Shown in pieces: positions 22,900 to 33,391 of a DNA stretch of 64,000 nt. The translations under genes were made by a program, and so were the position numbers. The stretch's first letter is position 1, and the number at the start of each line of letters is the position of its first letter. The DNA is taken from positions 248,001-312,000 of the forward strand of contig JAZKJV010002320.1 in NCBI GenBank assembly GCA_037367405.1, in the 5' to 3' direction. The DNA comes from Ottelia alismoides. Taxonomy: Eukaryota > Streptophyta > Magnoliopsida > Alismatales > Hydrocharitaceae. The notes under the pieces are model-generated. The model saw nothing but the letters and a program-made list of their open reading frames with translations, searched no databases and had not been told where the DNA came from.

Positions 22900-24017
22900 T
22901 ACCCATAACATATAGCAAATATTATCATGCGTTTACAAGGACACAAGTGTAAAAACCTCATATATGCGACTACTTAATTAGGATATGCTAAAAGATTCTT
23001 CGCTCAAATCCATGTTAAAAGATTCTATTATTTTTTATATTGGTTGTTGACTATTTAGCCCATCCCTCACTAGAGGGATTTAAACTCTTGTCTTTTGGAT
23101 TGTAGGTACACTACACTACAACCATATCATTTGAGTAAATAGATAAATATAATATATCCTTTTTTAAAAAGGTCATTATGTTATAGTTGTGATTCCAACA
23201 AAATAAAAAGGGTCAAACATCTAAAAAATAGTGTGTGAAATTCATCTTAAATTGTTGTTGTTGTTGTCCAAAGAGTCAGTCCAATCAGTTGATCTGATGA
23301 AGTGGATATAGAGGCGGAATCAAGAATTTTATCAAGTAGGGCCAGGTATACACATATCATGTATCAGAAAAAAAATAAAAAAATGTATTTTTAAATGCTA
23401 TTTTTTTAAATAGAGTTAACAGTTTCAAAGACGATTTTTAAAATTTGATAAACTTACCATGTCAATGTTATTTGAGTTTTTCAATAAGGCATAGACTATT
23501 TTTTTCAATGACGAACTTTTAATGGTTTTGGTTAAAAATTTTCATATTTTTAAATAACAAACAAAATTTATTTCATTTACAAAGAGAATTAAAATTAATG
23601 GGAGAGATAAATGAGTCCTAATCTCATTTTATATCAAATTGTACTTATAATGTCGAGCAGAAATAATTTTTTAACAAAGAAAAGATGGAATTATTATTTT
23701 TAAGCAAAAGAAAATATGGAGATAAAGTGAGTAGAGCTATTTTTTTAAAAAAAGAAAAGGACGGGATTCAACCTTGGTAAATATTTAGAAGACACAATAC
23801 TTTGCCAATAAGCCATTGCATATTTAATGATAATGTTCAAAATTATCTTTCCTATATTTAAACTTGGAGTATAGCCATACCAAAAATTAACAAGATTATA
23901 TAAGTGAAATGAAGTAATTAAGGGGGGGGGGCTATGGCTCCCCTCAAAAGTATACTAGTTTCGGCCCTGGATATGGGATTGATCGGTCAGTCTAATCAAT
24001 CAAACTTTGTTCACTTA
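22900..24017. other. AT-rich DNA without a gene
   Basis: No coding signal was found. Two stretches (about 23065-23125 and 23752-23825) look like decayed tRNA-derived sequences when read on the minus strand; the better one is listed separately. TTGTTGTTGTTG near 23255 is a small microsatellite. Confidence 0.35.
23752..23825 (-). repeat. Possible tRNA-derived SINE relic
   Basis: On the minus strand a TGGCTTATTGGCAAAG stretch resembles a pol III A box. About 30 bases further on, AGGTTGAATCCC resembles a B box (GGTTCRANNCC). No poly-A or TCTT tail or duplication was seen. Confidence 0.25.
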
Positions 24018-24405
24018 GGTAGCGTTTGGTTCGCAGGTTACCTGCGGGTTAGGGGAGTTTACCCCCTTAACCCACATCCCCCCCTCTCCCCGTGGGCCCC
24101 ACTTTATTCTTTTTTTAAAAAATTAAATAAATCAATTTTACATCATCAATCCTATCAAAAAATAATATATTATACCATCATATCATATAAAAATTATAAA
24201 CTACTCCACTTCTACTCCCTTTTCCAAACTTCAATACAATCACATCACAATAACTACTCACTTTTTCAAACTCCAATACAATCATATCACCCCAAACCCA
24301 CTTCTAACACACCCCCAGTTTAACCCTCTATCCAAACACCAAAATACAAAAACGGGTTAACCTCTACTAGTTTAACCCGCCTTAACCTGCCAACCAAACG
24401 CACCC
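24018..24405 (+). mobile_element. Tourist-like MITE, best-preserved copy (388 bp, TTA duplication)
   Basis: The left end GGTAGCGTTTGGTTCGCAGG pairs with the right end, whose reverse complement begins GGGTGCGTTTGGTTGGCAGG. TTA flanks both sides (24015-24017 and 24406-24408). The TTA triplet, the short TIR and the small non-coding interior fit PIF/Harbinger-derived Tourist MITEs. At least six relatives occur in this window. Confidence 0.75.
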
Positions 24406-24478
24406 TTAGGTTGAAACGCATATCACGAAAATCGGTCGATTAGTTTCAAAAGAAGTTTGAACTTCAATTTGATATTCA

Positions 24479-24720
24479 TGTAAATTATATAAAAAAACTC
24501 AACTATACATCGAGTCCCAATTGATTGTCTCATCTTTCAAATGCAAGGTCTGAAATTTTAAATGTAGGGTTTAATGTCTACATAAAAAGGATTACCAAAG
24601 CTTACAGAGGTATGTGTTCAAGGCAAAAAAAATAAGATCAATTTCCTTTTTATCATGTTTGAAAGATAAAAACTTTAATTGTGAATCGATGTATAGTTGA
24701 GGCCTTTATGTAATTACCTC
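24479..24720. mobile_element. MULE-type MITE with GTAAATTA ends (copy 1 of 3)
   Basis: The left arm GTAAATTATATAAAAAAACT and the inverted right arm GGTAATTACATAAAGGCCTC continue into a shared CAACTATACATCGA block. The flanks TGATATTCA (24470-24478) and TGATATTTT (24721-24729) match at 7 of 9 positions, a plausible diverged 9-bp duplication. Related copies lie at 37452 and 37805. Confidence 0.55.
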
Positions 24721-25111
24721 TGATATTTTTTTTCGAATTAAAAAAAGATAAAATAATCGAGAATTGAACACCTGACATCTTGAGTCCAAATGCAATGCAC
24801 CAAAAAAAGCCTACCTTTAAGGACCACAACAACAATGGCTTCCCACTTGTATTTTATATGAAACTTTGTATCTATTTGGATGCATGTATTTAAGATTAAA
24901 CCACCAAAAAAATTAGGAAAGGTTACGACGGTTGTTTTTGAGATTAAAAAAACAAAATTGAGCTTTTCTTTAGTTTTTTTTTGCTGAGCAAGGTATTTGT
25001 ATTGATATGTAAGAAACAAAAAATTTTTGTTACAGTAAAGGGCCATAGAGCCTCTTGTTGGGCATCATGGCCGAGACAAAAATCAAAAGGTCAAGAAAGA
25101 ACCATGAGCAG

Positions 25112-27610
25112 CTAGTTTAGAATGGTTGGCACCATGTTTGAGATGAGGCCAATCAAATGTTGGGGGGTGGAGGTATGGTCGCCCGTCCATCTGTGGTTGC
25201 GCTCCTCCCATAATGCCCAGGAAGTCGCCGCGAGAGCAACTGCAGTCTTCAATTTCAGTTTGTGGCAAATGATCCCAGCACACTTGTCCAGCATCAAATG
25301 TAGGTTCTGAGTACCAAGGTTTGGGATGCAAAGGGCAGCGGTGATCCCCTCCCACACCTCCGTAGAGAAGCTGCATAAGAAGAACAGGTGGGAGGTCGCT
25401 TCCCCCGTAAGGTTACAAAGGTAACAAGTATTATTTGCAGCCAGTCCCCGCCTAGTGAGCCTGTCCAATGTTGGTATCCAGTCAAGAATAGCCCTGTATA
25501 GCAGACAAGCATGTCTAGGAACCACCTTCGAATTCCACAGAAGGTTTGCCCAGGGTACAGTCGCAGCGCTGTTCCTTACCTTGTCAAAAGCATCTCTGAA
25601 GGCTAATGGCCTGGAGAAACTCAAATTCCCCCCACCCGAAGCGAGAACCTTGTCGCGGCTGTCCAATATGCGTTTCCAGACCAGCGAGTCACTGTTGGTC
25701 TTGTTCTTGTTCATGAAGGTTCCTCCCTTAAGGTATCTATCGCGCATAAAAGAGGCCCATATGGAGTTTTCGTCGCTGCAGATTTTACCACACCACACAA
25801 CGATCATTGCCTCACGAATGGAGCACAGCGATCGTATGCCCAAGCCCCCCTCCTTTTTTGGTAGACAAACAGTATTCCAGTTGACATGATGTGTGCCGTA
25901 GGCCCAGAGGAAATCAGCCAAGATAGCGTCCACCTTTTTTGCCATCCCAATAGGAATGAGCATGCTTGAAGCCCAATATAGGGAGATGCCAGTGATGACG
26001 GAACGAAGGAGTTGAAGTCGGCCGGCCAGCGATAGGGACCTTGCTTTCCAGCCACCAAGCAAGGTCCTTACCCTATCTGTTAGAGCTTGGGACGCTGCCA
26101 TCCTACTCTTTGCAGGGGCCAGAGGGATGCCTAAATATTTTGTCGGGAAGGGTTGTGTTAAGAGGCCCATTTCGAGGCATAATCTGAAATCCGCAGAGCA
26201 GCCCTGTGGGAGGATGAGCTTGCTTTTCTTGACGTTCATAGCTAGCCCCGACATTTCTTCGAAGGCATTCAAGATGTTTTTAATCTCATTTAATGCAGCA
26301 CTTGTTTTCCTGCAGAAGAAGATTAAGTCATCCGCGTATATAAGATGCGAGGGTACTACAGCGCCCCTCATTCGGATAGGCCGGAACGATCCGCTGCAAA
26401 CCGCTCTTTCAGTTAGCATAGATAGAGTATCCATCGCAATTACGAATAACAAAGGGCTAAGGGGGTCTCCTTGTCTAAGGCCCCTAGCCGAGTTGAAGTA
26501 GCCATAAGGTGACCCATCCACCAGAATCGAAAATTTGGGTGAGGATATGCAGTTATATATCCAAGAAGTCCATCTTGAGTCAAAGCCTCTGATAATTAGT
26601 GATTCAATAAGAAAGTTGTGATCCACGGAGTCGAATGCCTTTGAGAGATCAATTTTCACACAAGCCCTACGAGCATTGGCCTTGCGACCAAACCCATGTA
26701 TAACTTCTTGTGCAAGCCTCACGCAATCCCCGATGGACCTGCCCTTTATGAAGGCTGTTTGGTTGGGGGCAACCAAATCATGTGTGACTGAAGCAAGCCT
26801 AGATGCAAGAATTTTGGAGAATATCTTGTAGAGAGTGTTACAGCAAGCAATGGGCCTGTAGTCGGACAAGTTTGCCGGTGTTGCAACCTTTGGGACGAGG
26901 GTGAGGAACGTGTGGCTAAAGCCACCAGGGTGTTGACCCCCCTCCCATAGAAACTCCATAGCACATATGAGATCGTTCTTGATTAAGCCCCAATTCCTTT
27001 TAAAGAAACCGGCATTGAACCCGTCTGGCCCCGGTGCCTTTGAGGAGTGGATGTCCTTGAGCGCGCTACCGATCTCATTCTCAGTGAATGGGCGGGAGAG
27101 CCATTGACTCGTTGACTGGCTGAGGACGAACTTGGGCTGAATAGGCTGCGTTCTTATACGAATACTGCCAGGAGCCGCAAGCATATTCGTGAAATAGGAA
27201 ACAGCTTCCTCCGCAATCTTAGATTGTGTATCAATAATATCACCCTTCCCATCCAGCAAAAAGGGGATGGAGTTTCTTGATCTTCTAGCGCATGCTTGTA
27301 GATGGAAAAATTTGGTATTTTTATCACCCAATTTGAGCCAGCTAATTCTACTCTTTTGCCGCCACATAGATTCTGCATCCTCCTCAAACTTACGATATGC
27401 TTCTTTTGCATCCCGCTCAAGTTGGGCGAGGTACGGGTCAATAGGATCAGCAGCTAATGCCTCATTTATCATTGCAAGAATCTGTGACATGTGCCTTAGA
27501 TCTTTGCGAACGTCACCATATGTTGAGGCCCAAAGCTTGAGGGCTTTTTTGACATTTCTCAACTTTAGTTGGAAGCGATTGACTGGATTACCCCAAGTAG
27601 GGTCGCCCAA
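25112..27610 (-). CDS. LINE ORF2 3' part: reverse transcriptase and zf-RVT domain
   Basis: This frame of 832 codons has no own ATG at its upstream edge. The first codon counted is TTG at 27610, so it is the shifted continuation of the endonuclease frame. Residue positions are counted from there. About 1-110 is the linker typical of plant L1 elements (LKLRNVKKALKLW, SRISWLKLGDKNTKFFH). The reverse transcriptase spans about 180-480, with KAPGPDGFNAGFFK, motif A KIDLSKAFDSVDH (Asp321), GLRQGDPLSPLLF and motif C YADD (Asp427, Asp428). The C-terminal zf-RVT module has C729, C732, H741 and C746. All catalytic residues are present and there is no RNase H domain. In this family the enzyme copies the LINE RNA onto nicked target DNA in the nucleus. 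Confidence 0.9.
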   Translation of the reverse strand: MGDPTWGNPVNRFQLKLRNVKKALKLWASTYGDVRKDLRHMSQILAMINEALAADPIDPYLAQLERDAKEAYRKFEEDAESMWRQKSRISWLKLGDKNTKFFHLQACARRSRNSIPFLLDGKGDIIDTQSKIAEEAVSYFTNMLAAPGSIRIRTQPIQPKFVLSQSTSQWLSRPFTENEIGSALKDIHSSKAPGPDGFNAGFFKRNWGLIKNDLICAMEFLWEGGQHPGGFSHTFLTLVPKVATPANLSDYRPIACCNTLYKIFSKILASRLASVTHDLVAPNQTAFIKGRSIGDCVRLAQEVIHGFGRKANARRACVKIDLSKAFDSVDHNFLIESLIIRGFDSRWTSWIYNCISSPKFSILVDGSPYGYFNSARGLRQGDPLSPLLFVIAMDTLSMLTERAVCSGSFRPIRMRGAVVPSHLIYADDLIFFCRKTSAALNEIKNILNAFEEMSGLAMNVKKSKLILPQGCSADFRLCLEMGLLTQPFPTKYLGIPLAPAKSRMAASQALTDRVRTLLGGWKARSLSLAGRLQLLRSVITGISLYWASSMLIPIGMAKKVDAILADFLWAYGTHHVNWNTVCLPKKEGGLGIRSLCSIREAMIVVWCGKICSDENSIWASFMRDRYLKGGTFMNKNKTNSDSLVWKRILDSRDKVLASGGGNLSFSRPLAFRDAFDKVRNSAATVPWANLLWNSKVVPRHACLLYRAILDWIPTLDRLTRRGLAANNTCYLCNLTGEATSHLFFLCSFSTEVWEGITAALCIPNLGTQNLHLMLDKCAGIICHKLKLKTAVALAATSWALWEERNHRWTGDHTSTPQHLIGLISNMVPTILN

Positions 27611-29955
27611 GCATTGGCAACCACATCATCATAACCCTCGCGCGTCCCCCAATATTGGAAGTAACGGAATGGCTTTTGTTGCGACAGCTTCTCCCCAAAA
27701 GCCACACTCATAGCAAGATGGTCAGAGCTGGGGTAGACCAAGTAGCGCAATTTTATATTTGATAGGGAGGTTCTCCAAATATCATTTATTAGAGCACGAT
27801 CCAATCGTGCTGCAATTCTGCCTGGGCCACTAATCGAGTTCGACCAAGTCCACGGATTACCGGCAGCCTCAAGATCATCAAGACCCGCCATGTTCAGACA
27901 ATTGTTGAAGTCATTCACAGCGATTTCATTTGGTGTTCGGCCGCCACACTTCTCACTATTCAATCTGACTATGTTGAAGTCCCCTATGACTAGCCATGGG
28001 CTGTTTATGGCGTTGCTGAGGTCCACCATATCGCTCCAAAGATTCTTTCTTTCGGAGGTAGAATTTGATCCATAGATCACAGAGAGCATGAAGGCCATGC
28101 CCCCCTTATTAGTGCAACGCATAGTTACCATTTGATCAGACATCCGTATAAGGCTACAATTCCAGCAGGCGGTCTTCCGCAGCACCAGGATTCTTCCCAA
28201 TGTTGTGTCATTATGTAAGAATGTCCATCCTTGTGGGATGCGTTTACTGAAACCAGGCCAGTTGCCTGGTCTTATTTTTGTTTCTACCAGGCCAATGATG
28301 CCCGTGTTTGCGCTTAGAAGTTCTCGAAACAGCCTTTTGCATTTGGTAGGCCTATTCAGGCCTCTCACATTGCATACGATCACCTCCATTAATTGGCAAC
28401 CAATTTGGGGGGGTTGGCCTCCTAGGGAGGCATGCTGAGGCTTCGAGCTACCCTTCTTCTTCTTTTTGTGTGTGTAGAGTTCCCACTTCGGATTCTGTTG
28501 AACAGTGGGTTGTGGACGCGTCAAATCCACGACCGGATGATTTAGGTCCAGGGCCGCGGTTGTTGGCAGCTCGGTCGAGGCCTGTGCGCCACTCTGCTTT
28601 CTTGGGGGAAGCGCGGGGCGCTGCAACAGAGTTCTCGGGCCAATTGGGGTGGCCAAGAAGGGAGTTGTTACAGTCTTCTTCGGAGCTCTGCTAGGCTCAT
28701 TGTTGATGTGCCCGACAGTATGCGGGCCTTTTCCATAAAGAAATGATGTCTGGTCCGTGCTCGTATTGCTGAAATATATTGGACCCTTGGGCTGATTCAT
28801 CCCTGGTTTTGTGTTGTCAGTGATCTCGCCCTCTTCCCAGCACGCATCAGTAGTGGATTGGCGAGTATAGTCAGCCCAATGATCCACGATATCAGTCGCG
28901 GCTTCAGGGATAGCACTATCAATTTGGCTGCCGGTTGGCCTCGGCTCCTCATCAGTTCCTTCCTGTTGTCCATTGGGATTGGCTGTAACACATTGGCTTC
29001 CAGGTGGGTTTGGCTTCGCAGAATTACCCGATGGAGGAGGCGGGGCGTAGAAAGGGCACGAGTTACGTCCATGCCCGAAGCAGATACAGGACTCACATCT
29101 GGGAGGCTTCCACTCAAGTTCCACCCCAACCTGCAGCCTCCGTCCAGAGGAGAAGACCAGGGGGATGGAAGATGGAATTTCAGTGGCAGCATTGATCGAG
29201 ATGCAGCATCTCGCAGAGCCATCCTCGCGACCTGAGGCGGTGTTGGAGTCCATGAATAGAGGCGAGCCTAGCAGACTGCAGAGTTTGTTTAAGATCGGTG
29301 CGGTTGAATGGCCAAGGGGGAGGCCATGAAGTCTAACCCAGAGGGGAATTTCTGTTAGAAGGTCTCGCTCCATAAAGGAGCCGTTTGCCTCCCAGCGCCT
29401 CATGACAACAAGCCTACCCTGGTAGAGCCAAGGACCTCCATCAAGGAGCCTTTGACACTCCGAGTCAGTGTGCAGTTGAAGGTAGAAGAACCCATTCTGT
29501 TTAGAGATTAACTTGAACCCCCCATTTGGGCGCCACACCTTCTCAATAAAGGTCAGGAGGTGTTTTCTGTATGGCTTTTTGCCTAAGATGTAGAAGATGA
29601 TAGTGTTGGCCCATACCTCTTGGATACGCATGGCTTCTTCATCGGAGAGGAGGGCGACCCTTTCTCCATCAACCACGGAAGGCTCCACAAATTCCAATCG
29701 GCGTCTTAGAGGCGGCGCGAGGGAGGAGGAGCATATATCTTTCCAGGAAGGTCTGAGGGGAGGTTGGCCAGTGGGGGCACCAGTACAGTCGTCCTGTGGT
29801 TGGGGACGGGAGGGTGGCTGGAGGGGTTGGTTGGTCGGTCTTTGAGGCCGGAAGTCCGGTCTGAGGGGTGGTGGCGGCGGTGGTGGCGGGGGGTCAGGAA
29901 GGGGCGGCGGTGGTGGAGGGGGTCCACGAGAGATATTAGGGTTAGCGTCTCCCAT
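27565..29955 (-). CDS. LINE gag (DUF4283 + CCHC knuckle) fused in frame to AP-type endonuclease
   Basis: A single 796-codon frame starts at the ATG at 29955. Residues 11-30 are a polyproline tract. About 95-285 is the DUF4283 region (WRPNGGF, LDGGPWLYQGRLVVMRRW, EIPLWVRLHGLP). The zinc knuckle is C287, C290, H295, C300. A basic KKKKK run is at 497-501. From Met523 the endonuclease begins as MEVIVCNVRGLN (Asn529) and continues with ETK (Glu558), IYGSN, GDFN (Asp659, Asn661), RLDRAL and SDH (744-746). In most plant L1 elements gag and endonuclease-RT are separate frames, and Met523 would then start ORF2. Here no stop separates them. The frame ends 16 codons after the DDVVAN segment, where reading must move back one base to enter the RT frame. 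Confidence 0.9.
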   Translation of the reverse strand: MGDANPNISRGPPPPPPPLPDPPPPPPPPPLRPDFRPQRPTNQPLQPPSRPQPQDDCTGAPTGQPPLRPSWKDICSSSLAPPLRRRLEFVEPSVVDGERVALLSDEEAMRIQEVWANTIIFYILGKKPYRKHLLTFIEKVWRPNGGFKLISKQNGFFYLQLHTDSECQRLLDGGPWLYQGRLVVMRRWEANGSFMERDLLTEIPLWVRLHGLPLGHSTAPILNKLCSLLGSPLFMDSNTASGREDGSARCCISINAATEIPSSIPLVFSSGRRLQVGVELEWKPPRCESCICFGHGRNSCPFYAPPPPSGNSAKPNPPGSQCVTANPNGQQEGTDEEPRPTGSQIDSAIPEAATDIVDHWADYTRQSTTDACWEEGEITDNTKPGMNQPKGPIYFSNTSTDQTSFLYGKGPHTVGHINNEPSRAPKKTVTTPFLATPIGPRTLLQRPALPPRKQSGAQASTELPTTAALDLNHPVVDLTRPQPTVQQNPKWELYTHKKKKKGSSKPQHASLGGQPPQIGCQLMEVIVCNVRGLNRPTKCKRLFRELLSANTGIIGLVETKIRPGNWPGFSKRIPQGWTFLHNDTTLGRILVLRKTACWNCSLIRMSDQMVTMRCTNKGGMAFMLSVIYGSNSTSERKNLWSDMVDLSNAINSPWLVIGDFNIVRLNSEKCGGRTPNEIAVNDFNNCLNMAGLDDLEAAGNPWTWSNSISGPGRIAARLDRALINDIWRTSLSNIKLRYLVYPSSDHLAMSVAFGEKLSQQKPFRYFQYWGTREGYDDVVANAWATLLGVIQSIASN

Positions 29956-31007
29956 TTGGCTTTACTATTGCGTTTTAGCTTTTCTTTAGTTATTACTTTT
30001 CAAAATGACGGTCATAACCGTCATCATCTTCATAAGGACTTGTTATCCAAGATATATCAAGATATTCATCACCGTCCGACTGACTAAGGTAAAGGTAAAG
30101 AAATGGTCGTTGCGACCTCAATCAATCAGACTAGGTATATCAAGAAAAATCAACCACTCAGAACATGTAAAACTAATCGAGCACAAAAGAGAGCGGTCCT
30201 GCTATGAGATTAACCTGGTATAGCACCCAGGGTCGAACACAAGGAGCACGGATTGGCCAAGAGACCTACGATGTAGTCAGAAATCCAAGAGAATACTTTT
30301 TAGTGATTTTTAATTGTTTTCAAATTTTTTTGGATTTTTAATATGTAGAGAAAATAAGGAAACACGAAAACAAGCACACTTTCAACAATTTATTTAATGC
30401 ATGAAAAATCAAGCAAAAATTCAAGAAAAATTGTGTTTATGTTTTTTAGGTTTTTAAGTGTTTTTGGTGAATTTTTAGGATTTTTATAAGGTGTATTTTA
30501 TTTTTTAAAAATCAAACAGTACTAAAAAGATAGGGTACTGTCCAGCAAGGCCCAAAACCCAAAGATAAAATATTTAAGGATCTCAAAGGGACCTGGAGGT
30601 AATTTTCCTGTATACTAGAGAAAACAAGGAAAATTTGAGCACCAAAATTATTGTTTTTGGATTTTTAAATTATTTATTATAATTTTTATGAGTTTTGAGG
30701 TGTTTTTAGTATTTTTAGGATTTTTACTCAATGAAAAATAGCCAAAATTGGCTAGAAAATCAAGCAACACAAGATAAACAGTAACTAATTTTTATAGAAT
30801 TTTTGGGGGTGTTTTTATATTTTTTGTGATTTTTTTAAGTGAAACAGTGCCAAAAATAGCTGTTTTTGAATTTTTAAAAATAATAAATCAACTCAGAAAT
30901 GTCCTCAAAAATCTACGAAAATCCTACACCATGGCAGGAGCCATGTGTCAAATTTTCGTTGGATTTAGAGGTGATTTGATATTTTATTCAAAAATCAAAA
31001 GGGGGCA

Positions 31008-31420
31008 CTGTGCACAGGGACCGAAGTGCAAATACCCAAAGTTCTGAGGGTCCTGGTGCAAAATACCCAAGAAATCACGCGCGAGGCGCGTGACTGGGGC
31101 ACTCAGGGACCCAAATGTAAGAAAAATAAGTTCCGAGGGCTTATTGGTAACAAGTACCAAAAGTCCAGGGGCTTATCTGCAAATAACCCAAAAAATATCG
31201 CACATGGGGAATTAAATCACGCACAGGGGCATAAATGCAAATAAAGAAAACTTTTTATCCAATCCGTACATCCAGAACTACAGGGTTTATATTGCAAATA
31301 ACCCAATAAAGTTCACGTGACGAAGCACGTGGTCCACGTAGACAGGGGTATAAGTGCAAATAAAGTAAGTACGAGGTCCTTAATGCAAATATCCCAGAAA
31401 ATAAACAACTTAATTTAAAA
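31008..31420 (+). repeat. Degenerate dispersed repeat with the phrase GTGCAAATAACCCA
   Basis: Eight variants of RTGCAAATAMCCCA or RTGCAAATAAAG occur at irregular spacing (30-65 bases), often preceded by CAGGGGYATAA or CAGGGACC. No coding content was seen. Confidence 0.5.
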
Positions 31421-31505
31421 ATTACAGGACTAAAATGAAATAAAACAAACAGAGGGGCCTAAGATGAATTTACCCCTTTTATTATTATCGACGGCCTGAT
31501 GTGCG

Positions 31506-31810
31506 CCACGTGGCTAATCGGACGGTGGAGAACGGGTGCGACTTTAACTCTGGAAGGGCTGGCCTGATCGAACGGTGGAAAGTATTCCACGTGGCAGATC
31601 TGACGGTGACGAAGCGTGGTGGAGATACTCTTGGTGAATCGACGGCTGAGAGGAGGACGCGTGGCGAATCTGACGGTTGAGGCTAGCTGGTGCCTCTCTC
31701 TCTGCGCGAGCGGTCAAGATCGACCCTCGGGATGATCGGACGGTGGCAGTGCTCCGCAGATGAATGGTTCAGATCAGATCTGGAGCGAGGAGGATGATCT
31801 GACGGTTCTG
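31506..31810 (+). promoter_or_regulatory. Cluster of seven GATCNGACGGT-type motifs, three coupled to (C)ACGTGGC
   Basis: ATCGGACGGTGG, GATCGAACGGTGG, GATCTGACGGTGA, AATCGACGGCTGA, AATCTGACGGTTG, GATCGGACGGTGG and GATCTGACGGTTC lie within 300 bases. CACGTGGCTAATCGGACGG (31506), CACGTGGCAGATCTGACGG and CGCGTGGCGAATCTGACGG pair the motif with a G-box-like core. They resemble plant promoter-associated repeats. A regulatory role is inferred only. Confidence 0.4.
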
Positions 31811-32975
31811 GAGAATCCTGGAAGAACTGGTCGCCGGCGAGATTCGTCGGGCTCGTGCGTGCGCTAGGGTCCTCTGGAGAGCCTTCTGGAGGTCGGAGAA
31901 GAATCGCGGAAGGCTCCCGCGTCTGCTGGTGGTCTCCGACGAGCACACCGAGCTCCGAGGAGCTCGAGCGAAGGCGGCGGAGTGATGAATCTCAGATTCA
32001 CCATTCTAAGTCTCATTCATTAAGCTCAAGTCCCTAAAAATCAACTGCATTTCTGCATTTATTCTGCATAATTAGCATTCATGCATGATGGCATAAGAAT
32101 TGCATTTTAGCATTAAGTTCTGCATAAAATAAGAAGCCAAAAATCCAAGCCAAAAATTGACCTGTAAATAGCCCAACTTCCCCTATTTTTAACCCCTTCA
32201 CGCTAACACCGCATACCACAAACTCACTTCCACTGTGTACACATCACTAACAAGAATAAATAAAAAATACAAAAAAAATATTTAACCCTGTTAAGTGGAC
32301 CAAAAACCCAAACCCTAGTTTCAGGATTTTCGGACTAAAAGCCACATATCTTTTCCATCCAGTGTCCGATTTGATCCTACTCACTTTTGAACTAATGCAC
32401 ATTCAATTACCTTCAAAACAAGACCAAGTTCAAGTGAATCAGAGCTCGTATGTGAAAGTTGGGTTTTGGGCCTCTTTTGTGCATTGTATTTTTGCGGCTT
32501 TTTGACCTGTATTTTATGTGTTTATTTTCTTTATTAATAAAAATCCAAAAAAAAATTAGATTAAGGTCTCTTTTATTTATCTTTGAGTTTTCCTTATTTT
32601 TCCAGATTTTTATCGTGTTTAAAATTGACAAAAAAAATTACAAAACCCAAAAATCAAGGTATTCTATTTACATAGGATACCCCAAAAATTCACTTTTCAC
32701 ATTTGACCGAATTTGGCTTTGATGTCTTCATGAAAGTTGTAGATCTCGTCGAGACGAGCATTTTTCGTGAAGGAACTTTTTCGATCCGAGGTCATTTGCT
32801 ATTTCTTTTTGATTTTACAAAACATTTATTTTTCGAATTTTCTGGAGGTGACACGTGGCAGCCCCTGAGGCCGCCACGTGTCATGGTTTTTTTGGGCTTT
32901 TTAAATCTTCGTTTTTATTAATAAAAAAAAAATAAAATAAAATAAAAAAAAATAAAAAAAAAATAAATTAAAACC

Positions 32976-33022
32976 GAAGCACGTGCATCGCACGTGCCCC
33001 CAGGCACGTGCTCCGCACGTGC
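32976..33022. promoter_or_regulatory. Two palindromic paired G-boxes
   Basis: GCACGTGCATCGCACGTGC and GCACGTGCTCCGCACGTGC lie side by side. Each has two CACGTG cores in an imperfect palindrome. Similar units recur at about 34097, 34150 and 34233 (CACGTGCACCGCACGTG type). G-boxes bind plant bZIP and bHLH factors. Confidence 0.5.
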
Positions 33023-33075
33023 GGCGCACCCGCTCCCTCTGCCCTTATTCTCTTCGCCACGTGTCGCTATAGGAG

Positions 33076-33101
33076 CCGTTCGATCTCGTTTGATCGAACG
33101 G
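33076..33101. repeat. Perfect 10-bp inverted repeat (hairpin)
   Basis: CCGTTCGATC and GATCGAACGG are separated by six bases. The hairpin contains the GATCGAACGGT variant of the motif clustered at 31506-31810. Confidence 0.7.
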
Positions 33102-33288
33102 TGCCTGGGCGTCGTCCACCTCCCGCGCCTCTCGCCCCGCAACCTCCTCCGCGATCTCGGCCAACCACCTTCGCGCCCTCCGCCGCCTCCTCTCCTTAAC
33201 CTCCATCGCCGCTGACCTCCCAACGGCCTCCGCTTATCTCGCCGACGAACCCCCCTTCTATCTCGCGCCTGCCCGACCTCCCTCTCCC

Positions 33289-33299
33289 CTATAAATACC
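33289..33299 (+). promoter_or_regulatory. TATA box in the GC-rich core
   Basis: CTATAAATACC is followed about 30 bases later by a C-rich initiator-like stretch and then CT-rich leader-like sequence (33500-33540). This is the arrangement of a plant core promoter. A second box, TATAAATAGG, is at 34298-34307. Confidence 0.4.
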
Positions 33300-33391
33300 C
33301 CATCGCCGCCCCCAGTCCACGCATCCGCCGACCTTCACCCTAGGCAGGCCTCCGAGGTGGTGACAGCCCTCCGCAACCTCGCTCCGCCGGC

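Larger units (their letters stand above)
24976..29976 (-). mobile_element. Near-complete L1-like LINE, 5.0 kb, perfect 15-bp target duplication
   Basis: The 15-bp direct repeat AGCTTTTCTTTAGTT lies at 24961-24975 and 29977-29991. Between the repeats, on the minus strand, are a 21-base leader, a gag-endonuclease frame, a reverse-transcriptase frame, a 3' UTR of about 130 bases and a terminal A run (T run at 24976-24982 on the plus strand). This is the full structure expected from target-primed reverse transcription. The perfect duplication and the two long open frames point to a recent insertion. The very short 5' leader suggests either a slightly 5'-truncated copy or an unusual promoter. The only coding defect seen is a one-base shift between the two frames. 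Confidence 0.92.

Noticed and set aside
27565..27610. Firm call of programmed ribosomal frameshifting
   Set aside because: No clear slippery heptamer with a downstream structure was seen. A one-base loss in a C run explains the shift equally well.
28470..29235. Plus-strand frames opposite the LINE gag-endonuclease
   Set aside because: They are shadows of the long minus-strand coding frame, which has clear domains.
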